A DNA stretch of 64,000 nt, taken from Streptomyces jeddahensis (lineage in GTDB: Bacteria; Actinomycetota; Actinomycetes; Streptomycetales; Streptomycetaceae). Under the pieces are notes generated by a model. The model saw only the letters and a list, made by a program, of their open reading frames with translations. It was not told the origin of the DNA and made no database searches. A program made the position numbers and the translations under genes. Below are positions 35,007-43,563 of the stretch, one piece after another (position 1 is the first letter of the stretch; every line of letters begins with the position of its first letter). The stretch covers positions 62,001 to 126,000 of the forward strand of contig NZ_LOHS01000084.1 in NCBI RefSeq assembly GCF_001642995.1, read 5' to 3'.

Positions 35007-36350
35007 TCATCCCGCCAGGCTGAAGCGCTCGAAGTGGATCTGCTGCTTGGGCACGCCCAGCTCGCGCAGGTTGCGCAGCACCGCGCTGGTCATCCCGGGC
35101 GGCCCGCACACGAAGACGTCGCGGTCGCACACGTCCGGCACGAGGTGTGCGACGGCCTCCGGCGCCAGCTTGTCGGGCGTGGCCGGTCCGGTGACGAGGT
35201 GCAGTTCGGCGCCCTTGGCGGAGGCGAGTTCGAGCAGTTCGCCGTAGAGCACCGCGTCGCGGTCGGAGGCCACCCGGTAGATGAGCACCGTGTGGCCGTG
35301 CAGCTCCTCCAGCAGGGCCCGTATCGGGGTGATGCCGACGCCGCCGGCGATGAGCAGGGTGTCGGGGCGGGTGCGGTGCAGGGTGGTGAACGCGCCGTAC
35401 GGGCCCTCGGCGAAGACGCGCGTACCCACCGGGATGTGCCGCAGGGCCGCGGTGCCGTCTCCGGCTGTCTTCGCGGTCAGCCGCAGCGACCTGCCGTCCG
35501 GCGCGGCCGACAGCGAGAACGGGTTGGCCTGCCACCACCGGTCCCTGGTCAGGAACCGCCACAGGAAGAACTGGCCCGCTCGCGCGGGCAGTCGGTCGAG
35601 GTCGCGGCCCGTCATGTAGATCGACACGACGTTGTCGGACTCGGGTACGACGGCCGAGACCCGCAGCTGGTGCCGCAGGTTCCGCCACAGCGGCAGCGCC
35701 AGGCGTCCCACGAACACCGAGCCCAGCGCCACCCCCCACAGGGTCCACCAGTACGCGGTGGCGGCGGGCGACGTGGTGAAGGTCGTGCCCACCGTGACCT
35801 GGTGCGTGAACGCCAGCAGCACCGCGAGATAGGTGTAGAGATGGATGAAGTGCCACGTCTCGTACGCCAGTCGGCGCCGGGCGAAGCGCGCCGAGACCGC
35901 GCCGACCAGCATGATCAGCACCAGCGCGACGATCGCCCGCAGCACGCCCTCGATGGTCGTGGCCAGCTCCACGAACTCGTCCACCGGGCCCAGCGAGGAG
36001 AACTGCGCGTAGCCGAGGGTGATGAACACCGCGTGTGCCACCAGCGTCCACAGCAGACCGAATCCGACCCGGCGGTGCCAGGACGTCAGCCGGTCCATGC
36101 CGATGCGGCGGTCGAGCCACGGCAGCCTGGCGACGAGCAGCAACTGGAAGGCCATCAGGAGCGCGCCGTACAGCCCCGCCAGCCGTCCCAGCACGATGAG
36201 GGCGTTCGAGCCGGCGAACCCGGCCTGGACGAAGAACACGGCCACGGCGACCGCGTTGGCGGCCAGCACGACGTACAGGCCGGTGCGGGCCACCACCCTG
36301 GGGCGTAGCCCCGTGGGCGGCGCCGAAGGAGGCGATTGGACGGTCGTCAC
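35007..36350 (-). CDS. Ferric-reductase-like transmembrane ferredoxin reductase
   Basis: A 447-residue protein. GTG 36350 is chosen because AAGGAG lies nine bases before it; TTG 36359 would touch the ribosome site. The N-terminal half has six helices with haem-ligand-type histidines (LTSWHRRVGFGLL, AHAVFITLGYA, ETWHFIHLYTYLA, FTHQ). The C-terminal half is an FNR-type domain: NPFSLS (FAD), LIAGGVGITPIRALLEEL and VFVCGPPGM (NADPH). It would pass electrons from NAD(P)H through the membrane to the FMN-binding lipid-side protein. Confidence 0.92.
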   Translation of the reverse strand: MTTVQSPPSAPPTGLRPRVVARTGLYVVLAANAVAVAVFFVQAGFAGSNALIVLGRLAGLYGALLMAFQLLLVARLPWLDRRIGMDRLTSWHRRVGFGLLWTLVAHAVFITLGYAQFSSLGPVDEFVELATTIEGVLRAIVALVLIMLVGAVSARFARRRLAYETWHFIHLYTYLAVLLAFTHQVTVGTTFTTSPAATAYWWTLWGVALGSVFVGRLALPLWRNLRHQLRVSAVVPESDNVVSIYMTGRDLDRLPARAGQFFLWRFLTRDRWWQANPFSLSAAPDGRSLRLTAKTAGDGTAALRHIPVGTRVFAEGPYGAFTTLHRTRPDTLLIAGGVGITPIRALLEELHGHTVLIYRVASDRDAVLYGELLELASAKGAELHLVTGPATPDKLAPEAVAHLVPDVCDRDVFVCGPPGMTSAVLRNLRELGVPKQQIHFERFSLAG

Positions 36351-36362
36351 GGTCGGCAACTC

Positions 36363-36427
36363 CTTGATCTGGTCCTGGACCCGAACTGGATCGGGTCCCG
36401 GGCACCGGGCTTGATCGGGTCCTGGAC
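36363..36427. promoter_or_regulatory. Paired direct repeats between the reductase operon and the two-component system
   Basis: CTTGATCTGGTCCTGGAC (36363-36380) and CTTGATCGGGTCCTGGAC (36410-36427) match at 17 of 18 positions. A third partial copy GGATCGGGTCC starts at 36388. They fill the 180-bp divergent gap. Direct repeats are typical sites for OmpR-type dimers, so the adjacent response regulator may bind here; the first copy abuts the ferric-reductase ribosome site. Confidence 0.5.
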
Positions 36428-36530
36428 ACCGAGCTTCGCCGCCGTGAGCTGTCTTTTCCCTGTCGTCCGACTTTCAAGTACGTATCGATGTGGAAGCGGC
36501 AGGGCAGCCGGGTCTGGCGTCGGGAGCCGC

Positions 36531-37238
36531 ATGAAGCACTATGAGCGGGTGGAAAAAGTACGACTCCTCGTCGTGGACGACGACCCGCCCATCGCCGACC
36601 TCGTCGCCACGGTCGCCCGCTACGAGGGCTGGGACGCGGTCACCGCCTACCGCGGTGAGGAGGCGCTGCGCCTGGCCGCCGAGTTCCGGCCGGACATCGT
36701 GGTGCTCGACCTGATGCTCCCCGACATCGACGGGTTCGGCGTCCTCGACCGGCTGCGCCGGTCCGGGACGATGGTGCCCGTCGTGTTCCTCACCGCGCGC
36801 GACGGCGTCGCCGACCGGGTCGCAGGGCTGACGCGGGGCGGCGACGACTACCTGATCAAGCCGTTCGCGGTGGAGGAGCTGATGGCCCGGCTGCGGACCG
36901 TGCTGCGGCGCAGCACCGGCCCCGGGTTCCAGCGGTCCGTGCTGAAGGTGGCCGACCTGACCATGGACGAGGACACCCGCGAGGTGCGCCGCGGCGACCG
37001 GCTGCTCACGCTCACCCCGACCGAGTACGAGGTGCTCCGCTACCTGATGCGCAAGTCGCCGACCGTGCTGACCAAGGCGCAGATCCTCGACCACGTCTGG
37101 GAGTACGGCTTCGGTGGCCGCTCCAACGTCGTGGAGCTGGTCGTCAGCCGGCTGCGCCGCAAGCTCGACGACAGCGGCCCGCCGCTGATCCACACCGTCC
37201 GGGGATTCGGGTACGTGATACGGCAGGCGGCGGAGTGA
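36531..37238 (+). CDS. OmpR/PhoB-family response regulator
   Basis: A 235-residue protein (ATG 36531; GTG 36549 possible). Receiver domain with acidic residues D16-D18, phospho-acceptor D60 in VLDLMLPDIDG, T in FLTARD, K in YLIKPF. The C-terminal winged helix has LTPTEYEVLRYLMRKSPTVL and NVVELVVSRLRRKLD. It overlaps the kinase start by four bases (GTGA). It is divergent from the ferric-reductase / FMN-binding / ApbE operon and probably controls it. Confidence 0.95.
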   Translation: MKHYERVEKVRLLVVDDDPPIADLVATVARYEGWDAVTAYRGEEALRLAAEFRPDIVVLDLMLPDIDGFGVLDRLRRSGTMVPVVFLTARDGVADRVAGLTRGGDDYLIKPFAVEELMARLRTVLRRSTGPGFQRSVLKVADLTMDEDTREVRRGDRLLTLTPTEYEVLRYLMRKSPTVLTKAQILDHVWEYGFGGRSNVVELVVSRLRRKLDDSGPPLIHTVRGFGYVIRQAAE

Positions 37239-38683
37239 TCAGGCGCCTGCGGGGGATCTACGGCACGCTGCGCCTGGGCACCAGGCTGGCCCTGGGCCTG
37301 GGCGTGCTGGCGCTGGTGGTGTTCGCCGTCGTCGGCACGGCCCTGACGACGTACATGCGGGACTATCTGTCGAACCAGCTCGACCAGCAGCTGGCACAGG
37401 CCCAGATCGCCCAGTCCAAGAGCATCGCGGACTACGGCACGCTCTCCGGCAAGAAGTACTACAGCTGGTTCTACGCCGTGTACGACGTGTCGGACGGCAC
37501 GCCCGAGCTCCGCAGACCGGAGGACCCTGCCGACCTGCCGCAGGACGTCGACGACTTCACCGCCGTGGCCCGGGCGCAGACCATCGAGGACACCGAGGTC
37601 CTGCGCACCGGGCACCTCAAGGACGTGGGCCTGTACCGGCTCCGCGCCTGCGAGGTCGAGCCCGGGGTGGTCCTGGTCAGCGCCGCGCCCATGGAGGACA
37701 TCGAGGACACCGTCGGTCAGCTGATCACGATCCAGGTCGTCACCTTCGTGCTCGCGCTGCTGGCCCTCGTGGTGTTCGGGCGGGCGATGCTGCGGCGCGG
37801 CCTGAAGCCGCTGAGCGACATGGCACACACCGCCCGCGGGATCACCTCGCACGATCTGACGGACTCGGCGCGGCTGCCGGTGCGGCACGACGGTCGCAGC
37901 GGCGGGCCCGAGGTCGAGGAGCTGCGCACCGCGTTCAACACCATGCTGGAGCACATCGACGACTCCCTCGCCGTGCGGGCGGAGGCGGAGCAGCGGCTGC
38001 GCCGTTTCGTGGCGGACGCCTCGCACGAACTCCGTACGCCCCTGATGTCGGTGCGCGGCTATGCGGACCTGTTCCAGTACGCGGCCGCCAACGCCCCCGC
38101 GGAGCGGGACAAGCACCTGGCGCGGCTGCGCGCCGAGGCGGCCCGGATGGGCTTCCTCCTGGACGACCTGCTGCTGCTCGCCCGCCTGGACGCCGCGGAG
38201 GTGGAGACACCGCTGCGGCTCGAGGACACCGACCTGGTGGAGCTGGTGCGCCAGGCGGCGGACGCGTTCCGCGCGGGCCGGCCGGACCAACCGCTGTCCG
38301 TGGCGGCCGGTCCGGAACCGGTGCGGCTGCGTCTCGACCCCCTGCGTGTCCGGCAGGTGCTGGACAATCTGCTCACCAACGCCGCCGTGCACACCCCGGC
38401 CGACACCAAGGTGTCCCTGGAGATGTCGGTCGCGGCCGGCGAGGCGGTCGTACGGGTCGCCGACTCCGGACCGGGCATCCCGGCAGCCGACCAGGAGCGG
38501 GTCTTCGACCGCTTCTACCGCGTCGACAAGGCCCGCAGCCGGGACCGCGGCGGCAGCGGTCTCGGCCTGTCGGTCGCGCGGTCACTGGTGCAGGCGCACG
38601 GCGGCACCATCGAATTGACCAGCCGGCCCGGTTCCACGGCCTTCACCATCAGGCTTCCTCTCGCCCGGAGGGAGAGGGACTGA
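37235..38683 (+). CDS. Membrane sensor histidine kinase
   Basis: A 482-residue partner of the response regulator, GTG 37235. Two membrane helices (about 18-40 and 166-187) enclose a 125-residue extracytoplasmic sensor; HAMP follows; HisKA has H264 in ADASHELRTPL; HATPase shows DNLLTNAAVHTP, DSGPGIP and GGSGLGLSVA. The layout is of the MtrB/CutS type. The signal is unknown; the divergent redox operon suggests a redox, metal or envelope cue. Confidence 0.95.
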   Translation: MIRRLRGIYGTLRLGTRLALGLGVLALVVFAVVGTALTTYMRDYLSNQLDQQLAQAQIAQSKSIADYGTLSGKKYYSWFYAVYDVSDGTPELRRPEDPADLPQDVDDFTAVARAQTIEDTEVLRTGHLKDVGLYRLRACEVEPGVVLVSAAPMEDIEDTVGQLITIQVVTFVLALLALVVFGRAMLRRGLKPLSDMAHTARGITSHDLTDSARLPVRHDGRSGGPEVEELRTAFNTMLEHIDDSLAVRAEAEQRLRRFVADASHELRTPLMSVRGYADLFQYAAANAPAERDKHLARLRAEAARMGFLLDDLLLLARLDAAEVETPLRLEDTDLVELVRQAADAFRAGRPDQPLSVAAGPEPVRLRLDPLRVRQVLDNLLTNAAVHTPADTKVSLEMSVAAGEAVVRVADSGPGIPAADQERVFDRFYRVDKARSRDRGGSGLGLSVARSLVQAHGGTIELTSRPGSTAFTIRLPLARRERD

Positions 38684-38754
38684 GAGCCGATCCGCGGTAG
38701 GGACCGAGAGCCGGTCCGTGCGCCCTGGCGGCGAAGCCCCTGGCGGCAGATGCC

Positions 38755-38958
38755 CTAGCGATAGGGCTCCGTGAGCAGTTCGATCGCGGCCTGCGTGGCC
38801 GGGCGCGGGTCGTCCCGCCACCAGGCGAGCCGTACGGCGATCGGCTCGGCGTCGCGGACCGGCCGGTAGACCACACCGGGCCGCGGGTACTGGTTCGCGG
38901 TGGACTCGGCCGTCATGCCGATGCGGCGGCCCGTGGAGATCACCCTGAGCCTGGGCAC
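38755..38958 (-). pseudogene. C-terminal stump of a LysR-family regulator
   Basis: Sixty-odd codons read RIGMTAESTANQYPRPGVVY, then RPVRDAEPIAVRLAWWRDDP, ending LLTEPYR and a stop at 38755. This is the last part of a LysR substrate-binding domain (actinobacterial type). The helix-turn-helix and most of the effector domain are missing; upstream DNA to 39066 gives no matching frame. It is 72 bp past the kinase stop and converges with it. Confidence 0.75.
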
Positions 38959-39066
38959 GCTGCCCGCAACCGTGTAGGTGCGGGTGACACAGAAGCGGCC
39001 TGATGCGGAGGCCCTGAACGTCGCCGGCCGTTCGGGGAGAGGCGGCCGGCGGCATCCCGCATCCGC

Positions 39067-40020
39067 TCAGGTGGCCTCGGGTGCCTCTGCGTGGACGGCC
39101 TTCCGTACATGCCGGGCAATCAACGCATAGACCTGCCGGGCCTTCTCGTCGTCCTCGCCGTCGTACCCGTGGTCGGCGCCGGGCACGTCGTGGTGCTCGA
39201 CCAGGGCGCCTGCCTCCCGCAGACGCTCCGCGTAGCGCTCGCCCTCCGCCTTGAGGAGGTCGAACTCCGCGGTGATGACCACGGCTGGGGCGATGCCCTT
39301 GAGATCGGCGGTGTCCGTCGGGTGGGCGGGCGACACGAGCCGGTCGGCGCGTTTCCGCGGGTCCGGCACGTAGGAGTTGTCGAAGATCTCCGCCATCCAG
39401 GGGCGCAGCATCGGCTTGGCTATGGCGGCTCGCTTGTCCTTGGCGCTCGTCACGAGGTCCAGCGGCGGGTAGTGGAGGACCTGCAGTGCGATCGAAGGGC
39501 CGCCCTCCTCGAGGGCCTGGCGGGCCACGGCCGCGGCGAGCCCGCCTCCGGCGCTCTGGCCGCCCACCGTGAGGCGGCTGCCGTCCCACCCGTGCTCGGC
39601 GCCGTGTTCGGCGACCCAGCGGACGACCTCGTACCCCTGGCGGGGCGGAGCGGGGAACGGGTGCTGCGGGGCGACGGCGTACTCCACGTTGACCACGGCC
39701 ACACCCGCCTGCGCGGCGAGGCAGCGGCACAGTGCGTCGTCCATCTCCGCGCCCTGCAGGACGTAGCCGCCGCCGTGGAAGTTGACGTGGACGGGCGGAG
39801 GCGAGTCCGGGGCGGCCTCGGGCAGGTACACCGTGACCTGGGCCGGGGCGACCGAGGTCGGGATCGTCAACTCGCGTGCGGTGCGCGGGAATTCCGGAAG
39901 GCGGGCGAGCCGCGAAGCCGTCGAACCCGGCCCGGAGGCGCGTCGGCTCGCCAGCAGGACAAGACGTTGCATGGCTTGGGCGGCGAAGGCGGCCACCGCC
40001 GGCCGGGCCAGGATGGACAT
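39067..40020 (-). CDS. Alpha/beta hydrolase, hormone-sensitive-lipase type
   Basis: A 317-residue esterase. The HSL oxyanion motif HGGG is in VHVNFHGGGYVLQG, the nucleophile elbow is GQSAGGG, the acid is in EFDLLKAEGERYAERL and the histidine in VPGADHGYDG. A short N-terminal helix may be a membrane touch point. Such enzymes hydrolyse short-chain or acetyl esters. It is followed only by the LysR stump, and its old regulator may be what was lost. A second member of the family is at 47317. Confidence 0.92.
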   Translation of the reverse strand: MSILARPAVAAFAAQAMQRLVLLASRRASGPGSTASRLARLPEFPRTARELTIPTSVAPAQVTVYLPEAAPDSPPPVHVNFHGGGYVLQGAEMDDALCRCLAAQAGVAVVNVEYAVAPQHPFPAPPRQGYEVVRWVAEHGAEHGWDGSRLTVGGQSAGGGLAAAVARQALEEGGPSIALQVLHYPPLDLVTSAKDKRAAIAKPMLRPWMAEIFDNSYVPDPRKRADRLVSPAHPTDTADLKGIAPAVVITAEFDLLKAEGERYAERLREAGALVEHHDVPGADHGYDGEDDEKARQVYALIARHVRKAVHAEAPEAT

Positions 40021-40379
40021 GCGGCTCCGTTCGTTCTGCTCGTTCTGCTCGGTCGAACCGTTCTCCGTTTTCGGGTACTTGAGCCGGCGCTGGCTGTTCC
40101 CCGTTCGCCGCGATCGCGCCGGTGACGCACTCGATTATCAAGTTTCCTGTCGATGGGTGGCTGATCGTAACATCACTGGACCCGGCTGGTTTAGTGAGGC
40201 TACGTAAGGGAGAGGGGAGAGCCGCGGGGGCTGGCCGGTGGGTGAGGCGCTGGTCGAGGCGGGGCGCGCGCTGGAGTTCCCTCCGGGTCGCGTGCACGCG
40301 TTCGTCCGCCACCGCATAGGCCAACCACCGCATAGACCACATGGGCCCTCGGTTCCGTTCCGCCCTGCTTGCGTCGTGC
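40021..40379. other. Intergenic region with a GATAAT promoter element
   Basis: About 360 bp between two leftward genes with no coherent coding frame. A strong -10-like GATAAT is present on the minus strand (40139-40134), about 115 bp before the hydrolase start. Its -35 partner is unclear. It would serve the hydrolase. Confidence 0.35.
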
Positions 40380-41453
40380 CTATCGGCCCTCGCCCCCGGG
40401 GACACGGCCGTGCCAAGCGCCGTCGAGCAGACCCGCGACACCCTCTACGGTGATCGGCCGCGGATTCGGGTACGGAGCCGCCGCCACCCTCTCCGCGATC
40501 CCGCGCAGTGCGTCGGCGGGGACGCCCAGATCCGCGAGGGCCGTCGGCCCGTCGTGGGCTCGGGCCAGGTCGGACACGGCCACGACCGGGTCCCCTCCGG
40601 TGCCGCGCTCCATACGGGCGAACGCCTCCGGCGCGGCGGGCCGGTTGAACGCCATCACGTGCGCCAGCAAGAGCGTGTGCAGCTCCGCGTGCGGCAGGTC
40701 GAAGGTGCCGCCGAGGACGTGTGCGAGCTGGTGGTGCAGGCCCATGCGCGCCTGGGCCAGGCAGAGGCCGGCGAGCCAGGCCGCGGACTGCAGGCGTCCG
40801 CGGGCCTCCGGGTCGGCCACGTCGTCGAGCACCGCCGGAAGCGAGGTCAGGATGCCACCCACGGCCTCGGTGGCCAGCGCGTCCGTGACCGGACTTGCGG
40901 TGGGCGACCAGAGGGCCTCGACGGCGTGGGCAAGGGCGTTGACCGCGCTGGTCCTGGTGAGGCCGGGCGGCAGCGTAAGGGTGAGATCGGGGTCGTAGAC
41001 CACCGTGCCGGGCACCAGTGCGGGATCGCGGCGCGTGGTCTTCACACCGTCCTTGGTCTCGCCGAGCACGGGTGTGACCTCCGAGCCCGCGTAGGTGGTG
41101 GGGACCGCGATCTGCGGCATTCCGGTACGTGCGGACACCGCCTTCGACAGTCCGATCGCCGAGCCGCCGCCGATCGCGACGACGCAGTCGGCCGACGCCG
41201 CCTCGACGACCGCCATCGCCTCCGCCGTGACGGCCACCGGGGTGTGCGCGGCGGGGCGGTCGAAGCGGGCCGCGAGCCGCGCGCCGAGTCCTTGGGCGAC
41301 GCGGTCGGCCGCCGCCTTGGCCGAGGGGGTCGCGACCAGCAGGACGCGCCCTGTCCCGAGCCTTCCGACCTCCTGCGGAACGTGGTCGACCGCGCCGCGC
41401 CCCGTCAGCACGCGGCTGGCAACGGTCTCATGGATGGTGATGGATGTGCTCAT
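40380..41453 (-). CDS. Maleylacetate reductase-like iron alcohol dehydrogenase
   Basis: A 357-residue protein from ATG 41453. It has GRGAVDHVPQEVGRLGTGRV at the N-terminus, GGGSAIGLSKAVSARTGMPQ for nucleotide binding, PTTYAGSEVTPVLGETKDGVKTTRRDP, and the metal histidine region GLHHQLAHVLGGTFDLPHAEL. The combination is typical of maleylacetate reductase, which feeds hydroxyquinol/resorcinol ring-cleavage products to 3-oxoadipate. The partner hydroxyquinol 1,2-dioxygenase is not in the window. A broken FMN reductase gene lies upstream, the kind that could supply a monooxygenase. Confidence 0.92.
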   Translation of the reverse strand: MSTSITIHETVASRVLTGRGAVDHVPQEVGRLGTGRVLLVATPSAKAAADRVAQGLGARLAARFDRPAAHTPVAVTAEAMAVVEAASADCVVAIGGGSAIGLSKAVSARTGMPQIAVPTTYAGSEVTPVLGETKDGVKTTRRDPALVPGTVVYDPDLTLTLPPGLTRTSAVNALAHAVEALWSPTASPVTDALATEAVGGILTSLPAVLDDVADPEARGRLQSAAWLAGLCLAQARMGLHHQLAHVLGGTFDLPHAELHTLLLAHVMAFNRPAAPEAFARMERGTGGDPVVAVSDLARAHDGPTALADLGVPADALRGIAERVAAAPYPNPRPITVEGVAGLLDGAWHGRVPGGEGR

Positions 41454-41529
41454 GCGGTGGTCTCCGATAGGGGAACGGGCGCGGAAGGGCTTCGTGCTTC
41501 GTACCCCGGGCCGGGACACGGATCAATGC

Positions 41530-41848
41530 GCCGCCGTGGACGGCATGCGTGCGGGCGACCGCGCCGCCTGGGCGTGGTCCCCGGCACGCGCGGTGCCGCG
41601 GCCAGGCGGAGTGGCCACGTGCGCGCCAGCGCCCGCGCCGCTTCCATGGTGCCCGGTCGATGGACGAAGCCGATGGCCTCGTGCCACCGCTCCTTGGTGA
41701 GGTGGTCGAGGGCCTTCTTCAGCGGTGCGGCATCGGCGACGACCTCGGCGAGGTCGATGCGCTCGACGTCGAAGCCGCCGCGCTCGCGGGCGTACTCGGC
41801 GAACCACGAGCCGGTCTTCCACCCCACCGCCACCCCCACTGTCGGCAT
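41530..41848 (-). pseudogene. NADPH-dependent FMN reductase with internal deletion
   Basis: From ATG 41848 the frame reads MPTVGVAVG, WFAEYARERGGFDVERIDLA, then jumps directly to PLKKALDHLTKERWHEAIGF. In flavodoxin-fold FMN reductases about 60-70 residues with the active-site loops separate these parts. The expected GSTRPGR phosphate loop is also degraded (GWKTGSW), and the end runs into unrelated sequence overlapping the maleylacetate reductase start. Confidence 0.72.
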
Positions 41849-41925
41849 GCGGCCTGACCTCGGCGTGCCCCCGGGGGGCAACGCGCCAAGCTGCCGGGGC
41901 CGACGCCGGGCCCGGCCGCCCGTGA

Positions 41926-43323
41926 TCAGACCCGATGGCGTCGCAGGGCCGGCATCGTGGCGGCCAGGGCCAGCATCGTGGCGATGACCAGCAGGCCGCC
42001 GCCTACGACAGCCGTACGTACTCCCAGGGCCGAAGCAGCAGTGCCATGCAACACGTCAGCCAGGCGTGGGCCGCCGGCGACCACCACCGTGAACACGCCC
42101 TGCATGCGGCCGCGCATCTCGTCGGTGGCAGCCGACAGCAGGATGGCTCCACGGAAGACCATGGAGATCATGTCGGCGATGCCGGCGGCGGCGAGGAACA
42201 CCACCGCAATCCACAGGCTGGTGCTCAGTCCGAATCCTGTGATGGCCGCTCCCCAGGCCACCACTGCCGCGATGACCATCAGTCCGTGCCGGCGTGCGCG
42301 GGAGAACGTGCCCGACATCAGGCCGCCGACCACCGCACCGATCGGGATGGCCGCGAACAGCAGCCCGAGCGCGAGTCCTTCTCCGTACGGCGCATACGTC
42401 TCTGCGGCGAGCTGGGGGAACAGTGCCCGAGGCATGCCGAAGACCATGGCGATGATGTCGGCGAGGAAGGACAGCAGCAGTACCTTGCGCTGCGCGATGT
42501 AGCGGAAGCCTGCGACGATCTCGCGCCATCCCGCCCGCCCGGTCGCCGCTGTGGTCACCGGCGGCAGTGGGGGGAGTTGCCAGACCGCCCACACGGTGAC
42601 GCACAGGGCCAGGGCATCGATCAGATAGAGCTCGGCCAGGCCGATGACGGGGATCAGGGCACCGGCGAGCAGCGGTCCGGCCACCAACCCCGTCTGCATG
42701 ACCGTCGATCCGAGCGCGTTCGCAGCGGCCAGTTCCTCCTTGGGAACCAAGCGGGCGATGGATGCGTTGCGGGCGGGGGAGTTGAGGCCGAAGAACGCCT
42801 GCTGAAGGGCGAGCAGCACCATCAGCACCAGCACAGAGTCCAGGCTTGTGACGGCCTGGACCCAGAAGAGCAGCGAGGTGACGGCTATACCGCCGTTGGT
42901 GAGCAGCAGCAGTTTGCGCCGGTCCATGCTGTCCGCGATCGCGCCGCCCCACAGCGCGAAGACCACCAACGGCACAAGCCCGGCGAGGCTGGCGTAGCCC
43001 ACCCACGCCGATGAGCCCGTGATGTCGTAGATCTGCTTGGGTACTGCGACGGCAGTGAGCTGGCTGCCGACGGCGGTGACGATGGTCGAGGACCAGAGCC
43101 GGCGAAAGGCCGGGCGCCGCAGCGGCCGAGTGTCCATCATCCAACGGCGCCACCCGCGCCCGTGGGAGGTTGTCTTGGGGTGCGATGCCGTGCGGGCGCC
43201 GGCGCTGCTCTTGTCCGTGCTGCCGTCACCTGTACTGCCTCCGTCGGTGCTGCTGTCACCAGTACTGCCGTGATCGGTACCGCTGTTACTCGTATCCACA
43301 TTCGTCCTGGCTGCTCGTTGCAT
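41926..43323 (-). CDS. MFS exporter, EntS/MFS_3 type
   Basis: A 465-residue protein from ATG 43323. The first 55 residues are a Ser/Thr/Gly/Asp-rich repeat-like cytosolic tail (STGDSSTDGGSTGDGSTDKS); then come twelve helices starting RPAFRRLWSSTIVTAVGSQL, with loop 2-3 GGAIADSMDRRKLL and NSPARNASIARLVP, typical of MFS_3 exporters for siderophores, macrolides and similar compounds. No biosynthetic gene is adjacent. It is divergent from the next MFS gene, with an operator-like palindrome between. Confidence 0.9.
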   Translation of the reverse strand: MQRAARTNVDTSNSGTDHGSTGDSSTDGGSTGDGSTDKSSAGARTASHPKTTSHGRGWRRWMMDTRPLRRPAFRRLWSSTIVTAVGSQLTAVAVPKQIYDITGSSAWVGYASLAGLVPLVVFALWGGAIADSMDRRKLLLLTNGGIAVTSLLFWVQAVTSLDSVLVLMVLLALQQAFFGLNSPARNASIARLVPKEELAAANALGSTVMQTGLVAGPLLAGALIPVIGLAELYLIDALALCVTVWAVWQLPPLPPVTTAATGRAGWREIVAGFRYIAQRKVLLLSFLADIIAMVFGMPRALFPQLAAETYAPYGEGLALGLLFAAIPIGAVVGGLMSGTFSRARRHGLMVIAAVVAWGAAITGFGLSTSLWIAVVFLAAAGIADMISMVFRGAILLSAATDEMRGRMQGVFTVVVAGGPRLADVLHGTAASALGVRTAVVGGGLLVIATMLALAATMPALRRHRV

Positions 43324-43485
43324 CTTTCTGTTCAGGACTCACTATCTCCGACGTGTGGTGGCTGCTCTTCGCCGGCTCATCCCTGTTCGGCCGGTATGCC
43401 TGCGGTGGACCGGGCGCCGAGACACAACAGTTAGCGCTTCCCCACGTGATCTCTATTGACGTCTTGATCATCCTGCTGCGACCTT

Positions 43486-43499
43486 AGCAAGCGCTTACT
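43486..43499. promoter_or_regulatory. Palindromic operator between divergent MFS genes
   Basis: AGCAAGC-GCTTACT is a 14-bp dyad with one mismatch, and a related TTAGCGCTTC is at 43431-43440. TTGACG at 43456-43461 is a candidate -35 for the rightward gene, and the dyad would overlap its -10 region, a repressor position. The regulator is not identifiable here. Confidence 0.5.
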
Positions 43500-43563
43500 T
43501 AAGGCGCTCCGTGGTGACCGGTCGACAGCCGGTCCCATGGGGCACTCGCGTCAAGGGGAATGC

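Noticed and set aside
38582..40441. A 619-codon minus-strand frame covering the LysR stump and hydrolase
   Set aside because: It is out of frame with both; its residues are an Arg/Gly/Pro shadow.
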